Of a DNA stretch of 64,000 bases, positions 43,349-52,820 are shown piece by piece. The DNA comes from Hyphomicrobiales bacterium. Lineage in GTDB: Bacteria > Pseudomonadota > Alphaproteobacteria > Rhizobiales > CAJQND01. Where the stretch lies: NCBI GenBank assembly GCA_028285595.1, contig JANQOW010000133.1:1-64000 (forward strand), given 5' to 3'. The stretch's first letter is position 1, and every line of letters begins with the position of its first letter. The position numbers and the translations under genes were made by a program. The notes beneath the pieces are model-generated. The model was given only the letters and a program-made list of their open reading frames with translations, was not told the DNA's origin and searched no databases.

Positions 43349-44332
43349 ATGAGACCGATTCATAAGCTGGTCGCGGGTGCTGCGGCAGCGATTGCACTGA
43401 CCTTGGGAGCCGCTTCGGCCCAGGCAGAATATCCAACCAAGCCAATCACACTTGTCGCGCCCTACGGCCCGGGTGGGGCGGCTGATCTGCATGCGCGCAT
43501 TGTTGCCGGCGCCGCCCCGGCCTATCTGAAACAGGCTGTTCTTGTGGTCAACAAAACCGGGGCCGCTGGGGTTGTAGGGTCCACCTTTGTGGCCAAGGGC
43601 AGAAAGGACGGCTACACGCTTCTGTCTGCGCGCGTTGGATCGCAAGCCGGTGTGCCGGCCATGAATCCTAAGATCCCATACAAATGGGATGAATTCACAT
43701 TCCTTGGTCTCACGGAGCGCAATCCATTTGTGCTCGTGGTCAAAAAGGACTCACCCTACAAGAGCTTCAAAGATTTTGAGGCGGCCCTGAAATCGGGCAC
43801 TTCCTTGTCCTATTCATCTGCCGGCGTTGGAACCTTGCTCCACTTGGCGGCGCTTGTGATGGCCGACAAAATGGGCGTTGACGGCTCTAAGCTCACACAT
43901 GTGCCCTACAAGGGTGGCGGCAAGGCTCGCGCAGCACTGGTTGGCGGCCATGTTGACTTCCTCTGGCAGAACCTTTCCGGCGTGATCGGGGCGATCCAAG
44001 CCGGGCAGGCTGTTCCATTGGCGATCACCACAAGCGAGCGTTTCTCTGCCGTACCCGATGTGCCGACCGTCAAGGAATTGGGCTATCCGGAAATGGAAAC
44101 CATCATTGGCTGGAGCGGAATCTTTGGCCCTCCGGGAATGGACAAAGCTGCGGCGGACAGATGGGTGGCCACCCTTCAAGAGCTGAAAAAAGACAAGGCG
44201 TTCAATAAGCTGATCAAGGGCTTGGGCTCCATCCCCGACATCCGCAGTCCTGAAGACACCAAGTCTTTCGTTAAGGCCCAGTACGAGACTTTCCGAAGCG
44301 TCGTGGAAAAGCTGGGCATTGAAGTCAAATAG
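43349..44332 (+). CDS. tctC: Tripartite tricarboxylate transporter substrate receptor (TctC/Bug family)
   Basis: A 327-residue periplasmic receptor. The signal peptide ends at AQAEYP (residue 24). Bug-family features are YPTKPITLVAPYGPGG near the mature N terminus, SSAGVGTLLHLAA (about 155-167) and VPYKGGGKARAALVGG (about 184-199). The ATG follows GGGAGGAG by ten bases; an upstream start is not needed. Bug receptors bind mono- to tricarboxylates. The matching permeases lie behind the divergent ROK gene. Confidence 0.92.
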   Translation: MRPIHKLVAGAAAAIALTLGAASAQAEYPTKPITLVAPYGPGGAADLHARIVAGAAPAYLKQAVLVVNKTGAAGVVGSTFVAKGRKDGYTLLSARVGSQAGVPAMNPKIPYKWDEFTFLGLTERNPFVLVVKKDSPYKSFKDFEAALKSGTSLSYSSAGVGTLLHLAALVMADKMGVDGSKLTHVPYKGGGKARAALVGGHVDFLWQNLSGVIGAIQAGQAVPLAITTSERFSAVPDVPTVKELGYPEMETIIGWSGIFGPPGMDKAAADRWVATLQELKKDKAFNKLIKGLGSIPDIRSPEDTKSFVKAQYETFRSVVEKLGIEVK

Positions 44333-44348
44333 ACTTCACTGAATCATA

Positions 44349-44377
44349 AGGCGGGGTCTAATTTCTGGATCCCGCCT
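44349..44377 (+). terminator. Stem-loop after tctC
   Basis: AGGCGGGGTC and GATCCCGCCT pair over ten bases with one G-U and a nine-base loop. There is no long T run. It lies between tctC and the sulfatase gene and may trim or protect the tctC message. Confidence 0.5.
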
Positions 44378-44412
44378 AACAGCAACATTTCCCTAAAACC
44401 AAGGTTCTGGTC

Positions 44413-45957
44413 ATGGGCTCAAAACAGCCGAACATTCTTTTTGTTATGGCCGACCAACTCGCCGCACCCGCTCTGCCGGTCTACGGCCATCCCCTGGTCA
44501 AGGCGCCCAACATGGAGCGCCTGGCAGATCAAGGTGTGGTGTTCGAAAACTGCTATTGCAATCTTCCCATGTGCGGCCCGTCTCGGGCGTCAATGCATGC
44601 GGGCAAATTGCCGTTCTCAATCGGCATGTACGACAATGCCTCTGAGTTTCACGCCGCCATTCCCACCTTTGCGCACTATCTGCGCGGGCTTGGATACCGC
44701 GCGGAGATGTCTGGGAAGATGCACTTTGTGGGGCCAGATCAACTGCATGGTTATGAAAGACGCCACACCACCGAGATCTATCCTGGCAACTTCGCTTGGA
44801 CCGTCGACTGGTCCAAAGGACGGGAATATAGACCGACCAACTTGACGATGGCCCCGGTCATAGAATCCGGTCAGTGCATTCGCTCCTTGCAGATGGATTA
44901 TGACGACGAGGTTGAATATCATGCCGTTCAGGCGATCTATGATTTGGCCAGAAAGGACGATGAGCGGCCCTTCCTTCTGACGGTTTCGTTCACCAGCCCC
45001 CATTCTCCCTTTGTCATCGGCAAGGAGCACTGGGATCTCTACCATCACGACGATATCGAACTGCCCTCAGTGCCGGAGATTCCGCTAGAGGAAAAGGATC
45101 ATCTGAGCCGAAACCTGCATTATTGCCAGGGGCGGCACCAGTTTACGGTCACCGACGATCACCGCCGTACCGCGCGCCATGCCTATTTCGGCATGATCTC
45201 ATACATCGATGACAAGCTTGGCCGCTTGATGGAGACCCTCGAGCGCACCGGTCTTGGTGATAACACCATTATTGTCATGACTGCCGATCATGGGGAAATG
45301 ATGGGTGAGCGGGGCATGTGGTACAAGCAGCACTTCTTTGAGTGGGCCGCCCGCGTCCCGCTGATCGTGCGCTATCCAGGGGCAACGGGTGGGCGCCGGG
45401 TGTCTCAGAATGTATCCCTGATCGACCTCATGCCAACCCTGCTGGACGCTGCTAACGGCGGAACCTTCGATGAGTACGTAAGTCCCATCCAGGGCATCTC
45501 GCTCTCTGGCGCACTGCATGGCGATACGGCAAACCTGCCGGATCTGGCGATCTCTGAGTTTGCCGCCGATGGATCCACAGGGCCAAGCCGGATGGTGAAG
45601 AAGGGAGCGTGGAAGTACATGTATCTGGAAGGCGTTGATGAACTGCTCTACCAGGTGGAAGACGACCCACAAGAACTCAATAACTTGGCCGGTTCTCCCG
45701 CACACGCCGATATTGAAAATGAGCTGCGCGCAATTGCCATGGATGGATGGGACCCTGAGAGCCTCTACGAAAGCATTGCGGAGGACCAGCGCCGTCGGCT
45801 CAAGATTCACGCCGTAACAGGTGGCGACCCGACCTATGTGAACATTGTCCGTTCTGATGATGCCACGCGTTACATTCGCAATGCTGGAGCTGCCGACACT
45901 AAAGCAAGGGCTCGATTGCCCTATGTTCCGCCCGCAACTCCGGACAAGTCATCGTAA
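44413..45957 (+). CDS. Sulfatase, choline-sulfatase-like
   Basis: A 514-residue sulfatase with no signal peptide. Metal ligands lie at ILFVMADQ (Asp14), and the formylglycine site is Cys54 in MCGPSRAS, fitting C-x-P-S-R. The sequence from AHYLRGLGYRAEMSGK through FVGPDQLHGYERR closely follows choline-sulfatase BetC. It lacks the usual choline operon neighbours (betA, betB) except for a GMC oxidoreductase nearby. It presumably cleaves an imported sulfate ester, likely brought in by the TTT system. Confidence 0.88.
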   Translation: MGSKQPNILFVMADQLAAPALPVYGHPLVKAPNMERLADQGVVFENCYCNLPMCGPSRASMHAGKLPFSIGMYDNASEFHAAIPTFAHYLRGLGYRAEMSGKMHFVGPDQLHGYERRHTTEIYPGNFAWTVDWSKGREYRPTNLTMAPVIESGQCIRSLQMDYDDEVEYHAVQAIYDLARKDDERPFLLTVSFTSPHSPFVIGKEHWDLYHHDDIELPSVPEIPLEEKDHLSRNLHYCQGRHQFTVTDDHRRTARHAYFGMISYIDDKLGRLMETLERTGLGDNTIIVMTADHGEMMGERGMWYKQHFFEWAARVPLIVRYPGATGGRRVSQNVSLIDLMPTLLDAANGGTFDEYVSPIQGISLSGALHGDTANLPDLAISEFAADGSTGPSRMVKKGAWKYMYLEGVDELLYQVEDDPQELNNLAGSPAHADIENELRAIAMDGWDPESLYESIAEDQRRRLKIHAVTGGDPTYVNIVRSDDATRYIRNAGAADTKARARLPYVPPATPDKSS

Positions 45958-46012
45958 CGCCAGCCATCGGCGCGCGACATACCCCAGTCCAGTGCGTTGA
46001 GGCGCGGGAGCG

Positions 46013-47698
46013 TTAACCGCCCTGGCGGGCGAGCGCCGCGTTGCGGATCTCGGTGAGGGTCTTGTTCGTGGAGATTGCATCGGGATCCGTGACAAGTTCG
46101 ATAACCGCGGCACGGTCGCTGTCGAGCGCGCGTAGGAGAGCAGGTTCGAATTCTGCGTCCGTTCGCACAGTTTCACCAAATGCGCCGAATGACCGTGCAT
46201 AGGCCGCAAAGTCCGGATTGGTCAGATCGGTGCCAGGTTTCCGCCCGGGGAACTCTCGCTCCTGATGCATGCGGATCGTGCCATACATGCCGTTGTTGAT
46301 GACGAGAACAAGCGGCTTGGCCCCATGGTGCATGGCCGTGGCCAGCTCGCTGCCGGCCATCAGAAAGCCGCCGTCTCCCACAAAACACACGCTCAGGCGC
46401 TCGGGCATGGTGATGGCGGCAGCCATTCCGGCGGGCACGCCGTATCCCATAGCGCCGGATGTGGGGCCAAGCTGGCTGGGGAAACTTGAGAACCGCCAAT
46501 AGCGATGGGCCCAGCCGGAGAAGTTGCCCGCATCGTTGGAGATAATCGCATCCCCCGGCAACCGCGCGCGCAACACGCTCAGCACATGCGCCATGTCCAA
46601 ATCGCCCTTGGTGGGTTGGATTTCGATGAAAGCCTCGTAGTCCGCGTGAGCTCTGGCCGTTCGGTCCTTCCATCGCGGATTTTCGAGACCGGGCAGACCC
46701 TTTGCGGCGGCGGCAAAGGCGGCCATGCCGGAATTGATCGCAAGATCAGGCTGGTAAACGCGGCCTAATTCTTCAGCGCTCGCGTGCACATGGACGACGG
46801 GTAGCTGTGGCGTGGGAATGTCGAGCAAGGAGTACCCTTGCGAGGTCAGCTCGCCGAGCCTTGGTCCAGCCACAAGCAGAAGATCGCTCCCACGGATAAG
46901 TTCGAGAACAGCCGGATTGGGATTGAGGCCAAGATCGCCCACGTAGCTGTTGTGAAAGTTGTCAAACCGGTCCTGGTTGCGGAAGGCGCAGGCAACAGGG
47001 AGATTATAGTTTTCAGCAAACGCGGTGATATCTGCCGCGGCGTCTGGCGTCCAGCCGCCTCCTCCCAGAAGCAGAACCGGGCATTCGGCTTCAGCCAGAC
47101 GTTGTGCTAACTCGGTCAGATCCTCTGGTCTTGGTGCAGGCTGAACTTGAGAAGCCGGCCGGGCATCCATCGCGCTGGAGAGATCCACCAGCATATCTTC
47201 CGGCAACGCCAGTGCCACCGGACCCGGTCGGCCTGCCATTGCGGTATAGAAGGCATGCGACATCATCTCAGGGATCCGGTCAGCGCTTTGAATTTGGCCG
47301 GTCCACTTCGTGGTTGTCTCGAAGACCCGTCGGTAGTCCATTTCCTGGAAAGCTTCACGGTCTTCCATGTCTCGGCCGATCTGACCGATGAGTAAAATCA
47401 TTGGCGTTGAATCTTGGAAGGCCGTATGCAGCCCCACAGCGGCGTGACACGCCCCGGGTCCCCTGGTGACAAAGCAAATGCCGGGACGTCCGGTGAGCTT
47501 ACCATGAGCCTCTGCCATGTTGGCCGCCGAGGCCTCATGTCGGCAGGTTATGAGGGTGATCTTGTCCTCAACATCTGCAAATGCATCGAGCGCAGCCAGA
47601 TAGCTCTCGCCAGGCACGCAAAAGACATGCGTGGCGCCGTGGACGATGAGCTGATCGACAAGGAGTTTTCCCCCCGAGCGCATATTGTTCTTGGTCAT
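46013..47698 (-). CDS. Thiamine-diphosphate-dependent enzyme (acetolactate synthase-like)
   Basis: A 561-residue ThDP enzyme. The catalytic Glu lies in TCRHEASAANMAEAHG (about 52-67) and the cofactor-binding GDGGFLMAGSELATA with the matching NN (about 430-460) is intact. The family includes acetolactate synthase, glyoxylate carboligase and 2-oxoacid decarboxylases. No regulatory ilvN-type subunit is nearby, so a catabolic carboligase or decarboxylase is likelier than branched-chain synthesis. It follows the GMC oxidoreductase with 21 bp between them. Confidence 0.9.
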   Translation of the reverse strand: MTKNNMRSGGKLLVDQLIVHGATHVFCVPGESYLAALDAFADVEDKITLITCRHEASAANMAEAHGKLTGRPGICFVTRGPGACHAAVGLHTAFQDSTPMILLIGQIGRDMEDREAFQEMDYRRVFETTTKWTGQIQSADRIPEMMSHAFYTAMAGRPGPVALALPEDMLVDLSSAMDARPASQVQPAPRPEDLTELAQRLAEAECPVLLLGGGGWTPDAAADITAFAENYNLPVACAFRNQDRFDNFHNSYVGDLGLNPNPAVLELIRGSDLLLVAGPRLGELTSQGYSLLDIPTPQLPVVHVHASAEELGRVYQPDLAINSGMAAFAAAAKGLPGLENPRWKDRTARAHADYEAFIEIQPTKGDLDMAHVLSVLRARLPGDAIISNDAGNFSGWAHRYWRFSSFPSQLGPTSGAMGYGVPAGMAAAITMPERLSVCFVGDGGFLMAGSELATAMHHGAKPLVLVINNGMYGTIRMHQEREFPGRKPGTDLTNPDFAAYARSFGAFGETVRTDAEFEPALLRALDSDRAAVIELVTDPDAISTNKTLTEIRNAALARQGG

Positions 47699-47719
47699 TA
47701 AGGTCTCTTTGCTGTGCTG

Positions 47720-49315
47720 TTAGTGAGCATCTTCGAGGATCATGTGTGCGCACTTCTCGCCGATCATGATCGCTGGTGCATTGGTGTTGCCGGACACGAC
47801 GGTGGGCATGATGGATGCATCCGCAACACGCAATCCGTCCACACCGCGCACGCGTAACCTGTCGTCGACCACGGCCCGGTCGTCGTCTCCCATACGGCAA
47901 GTTGAGGTGGGGTGGAAAATGGTGTTCCCTTTCTCGCGCGCAAACGCGAGCAAAGCCTCATCGCTCGCGGCCTCATCGCCTGGCTCGTGTTCCATCTCCA
48001 CATAGTCCGCAAAAGCAGGTTGCGAGACGATCCGCCGGGCCTCCTTCAGACCTTGAACGATAATCTGCCGGTCATACTCAGTTGACAAATAGTTGGGGGT
48101 TATGCGCGGATGGACAAGCGGATCGGCCGACTTGATCATCACCTCTCCACGGCTTTCCGGCCTGAGTTGGCACACCGAAACTGTGACGCCCGGGAAGGGG
48201 TGCAGCTCGCCGCCGAGCTTAGTGGCGCTGAACGGTATGAAGTGGATCTGCATATCGGGCGTTGCTGACTGCGGAAGTACCTTCGTGAACACGCAGACAT
48301 GACCAGCGCCAAACGTCATTGGCCCTTCGCGAAACAGGATGTAGCGCAAGCCTGTCCAAGCCTTACGCGCAATGCTGTTGACTTCGTCATTGACGGAGAG
48401 GGGGCGATTGAGCCTAACGACCAGACGTGACTGATAGTGATCTTGCAAGTCGGCTCCAACTCCGGGCAAATCGTGCACGACATTTATGCCGTGTTCCTGC
48501 AAAAGTGCCGCTGGTCCGACGCCGGATAGTTGCAATAACTGTGGCGAGTTGATCGCTCCTCCAGAAACGATGATTTCGCGCCGCGCCGAAACGGTCTTGT
48601 CTACGCCATTTTGACGATAGCTGATGCCTGTTGCCCGTTTGCCGTCGAACAGGATTTTCAGCGCCATAGCATCTGACTCAACATGCAAGTTAGCTCTGTC
48701 ACGTACTGGCTTGAGATACCCGACATAGCTCGAACACCGCCGGCCGTTGAACGATGTGGTTTGGAATGGTCCAACGCCTTCCTGCTCGGCACCGTTAAAA
48801 TCGTCATTGTGGGGAATGCCTGCTTCCACCGCCGCGCGGATGAAGGCATCGCAGACTTCTCGCTTGTCGGGGATATCGGAAACCTTCAGAGGGCCACCCA
48901 CGCCATGGAAGTCGTCTGCACCGCGTTCTTGATGTTCGGCTTTCTTGAAAAAGGGCAGAACCTCCTCGTACCCCCATCCCTTGTTGCCAAGCTGGCGCCA
49001 GTGATCATAGTCTTGTTTTTGGCCGCGAATGTAGACCAGACCATTGATCGAACTGGTTCCGCCGAGCACCTTGCCGCGTGGCCAGATGAGACTCCGTCCC
49101 GCGATCCCCTCATCGGGTTCGGTCTCGTAACCCCAGGACAAGGGCGATAAGATGTTGCGGTAGTAGCCGATTGGGATGTGGATCCAGACATTGCGGTCTT
49201 TAGGCCCCGCTTCAAGAAGCAAAACCCGATTTGAGGATTGCTCGGAGAGCCGGCTGGCGACGGCACATCCCGCTGAGCCGGCTCCTAAAACGATGTAGTC
49301 AAAGGTCTCGGTCAC
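47720..49315 (-). CDS. GMC oxidoreductase (choline dehydrogenase-like)
   Basis: A 531-residue flavin-dependent oxidase or dehydrogenase. The FAD-binding YIVLGAGSAGCAVASRL is at residues 7-23, PRGKVLGGTSSINGLVYIRG (region about 79-98) and SGGAINSPQLLQLSG (about 250-264) follow, and the active-site HPTSTCRMG with the later NTNAP motif is intact. It oxidises an alcohol. It is the first gene of a two-gene unit with the ThDP enzyme, so the aldehyde or oxoacid made here may feed that enzyme. Confidence 0.92.
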   Translation of the reverse strand: MTETFDYIVLGAGSAGCAVASRLSEQSSNRVLLLEAGPKDRNVWIHIPIGYYRNILSPLSWGYETEPDEGIAGRSLIWPRGKVLGGTSSINGLVYIRGQKQDYDHWRQLGNKGWGYEEVLPFFKKAEHQERGADDFHGVGGPLKVSDIPDKREVCDAFIRAAVEAGIPHNDDFNGAEQEGVGPFQTTSFNGRRCSSYVGYLKPVRDRANLHVESDAMALKILFDGKRATGISYRQNGVDKTVSARREIIVSGGAINSPQLLQLSGVGPAALLQEHGINVVHDLPGVGADLQDHYQSRLVVRLNRPLSVNDEVNSIARKAWTGLRYILFREGPMTFGAGHVCVFTKVLPQSATPDMQIHFIPFSATKLGGELHPFPGVTVSVCQLRPESRGEVMIKSADPLVHPRITPNYLSTEYDRQIIVQGLKEARRIVSQPAFADYVEMEHEPGDEAASDEALLAFAREKGNTIFHPTSTCRMGDDDRAVVDDRLRVRGVDGLRVADASIMPTVVSGNTNAPAIMIGEKCAHMILEDAH

Positions 49316-49779
49316 GTTCTGACACGCTTAGGTCAAGTTGGGTCGAAGTTCATTTGCCTGAGCGTGCAACAAGCTAAGGCCAGTGTCACGAGAAAATGCG
49401 GGTTGAAACGGACATGCACGTGAGTTTGAAGGATGTTGATAGGGTTGGTTGCACAGGAGACGCGTGCCGATCCTCTATCAATGCGCGGCGGTGCGCCGCA
49501 GTCTATCTTTGGGCGTGTGCCGTCAGAGCATGTGAAGCTGGAACGCGCGCACCTTGTTCCATTTGGAAATTTTAATTCTCCCGAAAAAAGTTGACATTTC
49601 CTCTTTGGCTTGTTCGATAACACGTGCTCGCTCTTTGCCAGGGGTGAGGAGCGTGGGATCTGGTGGGAGAAGACAAATGGAAGTCGTTCGTTTGGCGCTC
49701 AGAGAACCTTCTGCGAAGATTGCTCTGGCGCGCTTTAGTTTGCGCGGGGAGACGGCAATGAAAAGGCGAGGTCCAGAAG
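49316..49779. other. Intergenic region with plus-strand promoter
   Basis: About 460 bp lie between the GMC oxidoreductase start and the cupredoxin gene. It holds a good plus-strand promoter (see next entry) and a possible small frame at 49679. I see no RNA gene. Confidence 0.4.
49591..49620 (+). promoter_or_regulatory. Sigma-70-type promoter for the cupredoxin gene
   Basis: TTGACA at 49591 is followed after 17-18 bases by TCGATAA, a reasonable -10. This points to transcription toward the cupredoxin gene about 160 bases downstream. Confidence 0.45.
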
Positions 49780-49790
49780 ATGCGAGATGA
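49679..49790 (+). CDS. Possible small protein overlapping the cupredoxin start
   Basis: A 36-codon frame (MEVVRLALREPSAK...) starts at an ATG with GGGAGAAG upstream and ends 11 bp inside the cupredoxin gene in another frame. It could be a small protein or a leader that couples translation, or chance. No family is recognised. Confidence 0.25.
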
Positions 49791-50280
49791 GAAGGCAGAT
49801 CCTTCGCGACGCAGGGTGCTCCAAACCGCCGTTGCTGTCTTGTGTTGCGGTGGTGCAGGCGTAGACGCGGCAATGGGTTCACAAGCCAAGACCGTTGATC
49901 AGATTACGGACCCAACGACCACCGCTGCAAAGAATATGTTCCGCTTCGAGCCTAACTTCGTTGCACTCTCTCCGGGTGATGAGCTGGTGTTTCTCAACAG
50001 CACAGCCGAACACACGGTTCATTCGGTCAAGCAGCTCTGGCCAAGCGGTTCGCCCCCGGTCAAGATCTTCAACAAAAAAGAGGCTAAGGTGCGATTTGAC
50101 CGTGAAGGCTTCTACGGCTTTCGATGCCAGAGACACGGGCCGTATGGCATGGTGATGCTCGTGGTGGTCGGTCATCCTCAAAACACGCGCGAGATCAGGT
50201 CAATTGTGGAGACCATGCCGGCGAAGGCGCGAGAGCGCTCAGGGTTTATGGACCTGCTGAACCGATATGAGCGCGCCTGA
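49780..50280 (+). CDS. Tat-exported pseudoazurin-like blue copper protein
   Basis: A 166-residue cupredoxin. The leader has a twin-arginine motif SRRRVLQTA (residues 9-17) before a hydrophobic run. Copper ligands fit type I: a His in AEHTVHS (78 or 81), then Cys116, His119 and Met124 in FRCQRHGPYGM, the C-x2-H-x4-M spacing of pseudoazurin. It carries electrons in the periplasm. It stands alone before the creatininase gene; its redox partner is unknown. A 30-residue tail after the domain is longer than usual. Confidence 0.85.
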   Translation: MRDEKADPSRRRVLQTAVAVLCCGGAGVDAAMGSQAKTVDQITDPTTTAAKNMFRFEPNFVALSPGDELVFLNSTAEHTVHSVKQLWPSGSPPVKIFNKKEAKVRFDREGFYGFRCQRHGPYGMVMLVVVGHPQNTREIRSIVETMPAKARERSGFMDLLNRYERA

Positions 50281-50384
50281 GGATTGCCCGAGCTAACGAA
50301 CACCAATCTGAGTGCTGGCCACAACACGGCATTAAATGTCAGGATATCCCTCGATTGTCGGCTACCACCAATGGAAGGGATAAA

Positions 50385-51197
50385 ATGGCGGAAGTAGATT
50401 GGGCGCGGCTGAAGGCACATGAACTGCGGACCTTGGCCAATGAGGGTGCCGTAGTGATCTTACCGATTGCGTCGATAGAGCAGCATGGGCCGCACTTGCC
50501 GGTGATGACGGACACGCGTTTGGGGCAGGAAGTCGCCCATCGCGCGGCCCGAAAAGCATACAGCACCAGACCCGTGGTTGTGACACCGGTGGTTTGGTCA
50601 GGTTTGTCTGAGCATCATATGCCGTTCGGCGGCACTTTAATCCTCAGTCATGACACGTTCCGCCGCGTTGTGCGGGATCTTGTCCACTCCATTACACGTC
50701 ACGGCTTTCGGGATATCCTGATTTCGAACTCCCACGGTGGCAACATAGTCGCGATGCAACAAATCCTGGATGAATTGACGCCGACAACGGAGGCGACCTT
50801 GGTTGCGACCACCTATGTGAGCGAGGCCGGCGAAGACCTGTCTCAGCACCTTGAAGACCAGCCAGGTGTGATGCACGCGGGCGAGGCGGAAACGTCCATG
50901 ATGATGGTATGCGAGCCCGGCCTGGTCGATGACAGCAATCTTGCCGAATTGGCGAGCCCTGAGGGCAGAACCAGGTTTCTGCAAGCTGGCGCCGGGTCTT
51001 ACCGATGGCGGCCATTTGCGCACGTGACTGCGAACGGCGTGTTTGGAAACCCGGCACGGGCTAATGCGAGCAAAGGCGAGAAGCTGCTGGAAGCAGCCGC
51101 AGATGCATTGGCTCGTTTAATATGTGATCCCGAGACTTGGGCCTCTCCTGATGATATGCGTTCGGACAGCGTTGGAGGGGTGCCGTTCAGAACGTGA
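50385..51197 (+). CDS. Creatininase-family amidohydrolase
   Basis: A 270-residue metal-dependent hydrolase. Ligands are visible in SIEQHGPHLP (Glu, His), TDTRLG (Asp), SNSHGGN (His) and HAGEAETS (Glu). Known members open creatinine, hydrolyse formamide bonds in cofactor pathways, or act on lactams. AAGGGA precedes the ATG. It begins a run of hydrolase genes (M20, M81) ahead of a dipeptide importer, which suggests cleavage of a cyclic or N-substituted amide. Confidence 0.88.
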   Translation: MAEVDWARLKAHELRTLANEGAVVILPIASIEQHGPHLPVMTDTRLGQEVAHRAARKAYSTRPVVVTPVVWSGLSEHHMPFGGTLILSHDTFRRVVRDLVHSITRHGFRDILISNSHGGNIVAMQQILDELTPTTEATLVATTYVSEAGEDLSQHLEDQPGVMHAGEAETSMMMVCEPGLVDDSNLAELASPEGRTRFLQAGAGSYRWRPFAHVTANGVFGNPARANASKGEKLLEAAADALARLICDPETWASPDDMRSDSVGGVPFRT

Positions 51198-51389
51198 TGC
51201 GGCCTGGTCCAAACCGGCTAACCTTGGACACTGAACACGCGTGTCGACAGATACCGCGTTCAAGCAAATGCACACTCTGTCCGTGACCTTCGTCAGTTTC
51301 TGTTTTATCAAATTGGCGGTACGGACAGTGGGCCCCCATTTGATTTGGCGGGCGCGGCCTCACACGAAACACCCTGCAAACGGAGGAGC

Positions 51390-52817
51390 ATGATGCAGAA
51401 TACGGATCCAATTTGGGACAATGTCGACATGCACCGGGAAACATTTATCGGGCTTTCCGATCGGGTGTTCGATACTCCGGAGACCCTCTACAATGAATTT
51501 GGCTCAGTGGCTGAGCACCGGGCAGTGCTGGAACAGCAGGGCTTCGATATCACAGAAAACGCAGCGGGTATTCCAACGGCCATATTGGGCGAGGCAGGAA
51601 GCGGCGGACCTGTCATCGCCATCCTCGGCGAGTTTGATGCGTTGCCCTACCTCAGCCAGGCGCCCGGTGTGGCGGAACCACGCCCACTTCAAGAAGGTGG
51701 CAACGGCCACGGCTGTGGGCATAATCTCCTGGGCTCTGCAGCCCTGCTGGCGGCAACCGCTGTCAAGGATTGGCTAGCAGCATCAGGTATAGAGGCGCGC
51801 GTTCGATATTACGGCTGTCCCGCCGAAGAAGGTGGCGCGGCGAAGGCCTTCATGGTCCGCGATGGTTTGTTCGATGATGTCGATTTGGCCATCTCGTGGC
51901 ATCCAGCCACGTTCACCGCAGTCAACAAGGCAAACTCGCTGGCCAACACGCGCATTGACTTCACTTTTCACGGCAAAGCGGCCCATGCTGCCGGAGCACC
52001 GGAACTGGGGCGCAGTGCGTTGGATGCCGTAGAGCTCATGAATGTCGGCGTAAATTACATGCGAGAGCATATGCCGGACGATGCGCGCGTTCATTACGCG
52101 TACCTGGATGCTGGCGGCGTGGCGCCAAATGTCGTTCAGCATCGCGCCACGGTGCGCCAACTGGTCCGTGCCCGAGATCTGTCAGGGCTTCGTGTGTTGG
52201 TCGATCGGGTCAAGAAGATCGCCGAAGGCGCTGCGCTGATGACCGAGACGCGCGTTGAGCACAGGGTTTATACCGCTGTCTCCAATCTGCTTGGAAACAG
52301 ACCGCTGGAAGAAGCCATGCAGTTGGAGATGGAGCGCCTTGGACCCGTCGTGTTCGACGACAAAGATCGGGCATTTGCAAAAGAAATACAGAGCACGCTA
52401 ACCGATGAAGACATTGCTGTATCGTTCCGCCGATGCGGGATGCCGCCGCCCGAGGATGGGTTGGCCCTTTGCGACTTTATCGCTCCGCTGGACCTCGAAG
52501 GTGAAGGCGGCGAAGGCTCGACAGATGTGGGTGACACAAGTTGGGCGGTGCCCACAGTGCAGGCCCGCGTCGCAACATGTGCTGTGGGAACACCGTTTCA
52601 CACGTGGCAAACGGTGGCCCAGGGCAAAACCCCGGCCGCACACAAGGGGATGGTCTATGCGGCCAAGGTGATGGCTGCAACTGCGAAGAAGGCGATTGAA
52701 AACCCTAAGCTGATCGAAGCCGCCAAGGCCGAGCACCAGTCTCATCTGGCGAAAACACCTTATGTGTGTCCGTTGCCTGACGATGTTGAGCCGCCAATCA
52801 TAAAGTCCGCGGCGTAA
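51390..52817 (+). CDS. M20-family amidohydrolase (AbgB-like)
   Basis: A 475-residue peptidase/amidase. Metal ligands fit GHGCGHNLLG (His, Cys, His near 107-111) and PAEEGG (Glu pair near 146-147), with Asp in GEFDALP; the dimerisation domain lies at about 195-300. The family includes aminobenzoyl-glutamate hydrolase AbgB and aminoacylases. It follows creatininase by about 190 bp and overlaps functionally with M81. GGAGGAGC stands before the ATG. It should cut an N-acyl or N-aroyl amino acid. Confidence 0.9.
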   Translation: MMQNTDPIWDNVDMHRETFIGLSDRVFDTPETLYNEFGSVAEHRAVLEQQGFDITENAAGIPTAILGEAGSGGPVIAILGEFDALPYLSQAPGVAEPRPLQEGGNGHGCGHNLLGSAALLAATAVKDWLAASGIEARVRYYGCPAEEGGAAKAFMVRDGLFDDVDLAISWHPATFTAVNKANSLANTRIDFTFHGKAAHAAGAPELGRSALDAVELMNVGVNYMREHMPDDARVHYAYLDAGGVAPNVVQHRATVRQLVRARDLSGLRVLVDRVKKIAEGAALMTETRVEHRVYTAVSNLLGNRPLEEAMQLEMERLGPVVFDDKDRAFAKEIQSTLTDEDIAVSFRRCGMPPPEDGLALCDFIAPLDLEGEGGEGSTDVGDTSWAVPTVQARVATCAVGTPFHTWQTVAQGKTPAAHKGMVYAAKVMAATAKKAIENPKLIEAAKAEHQSHLAKTPYVCPLPDDVEPPIIKSAA

Positions 52818-52820
52818 GAC

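Noticed and set aside
45199-45810. Minus-strand frame of 203 codons
   Set aside because: It overlaps the sulfatase gene entirely and has no family features.
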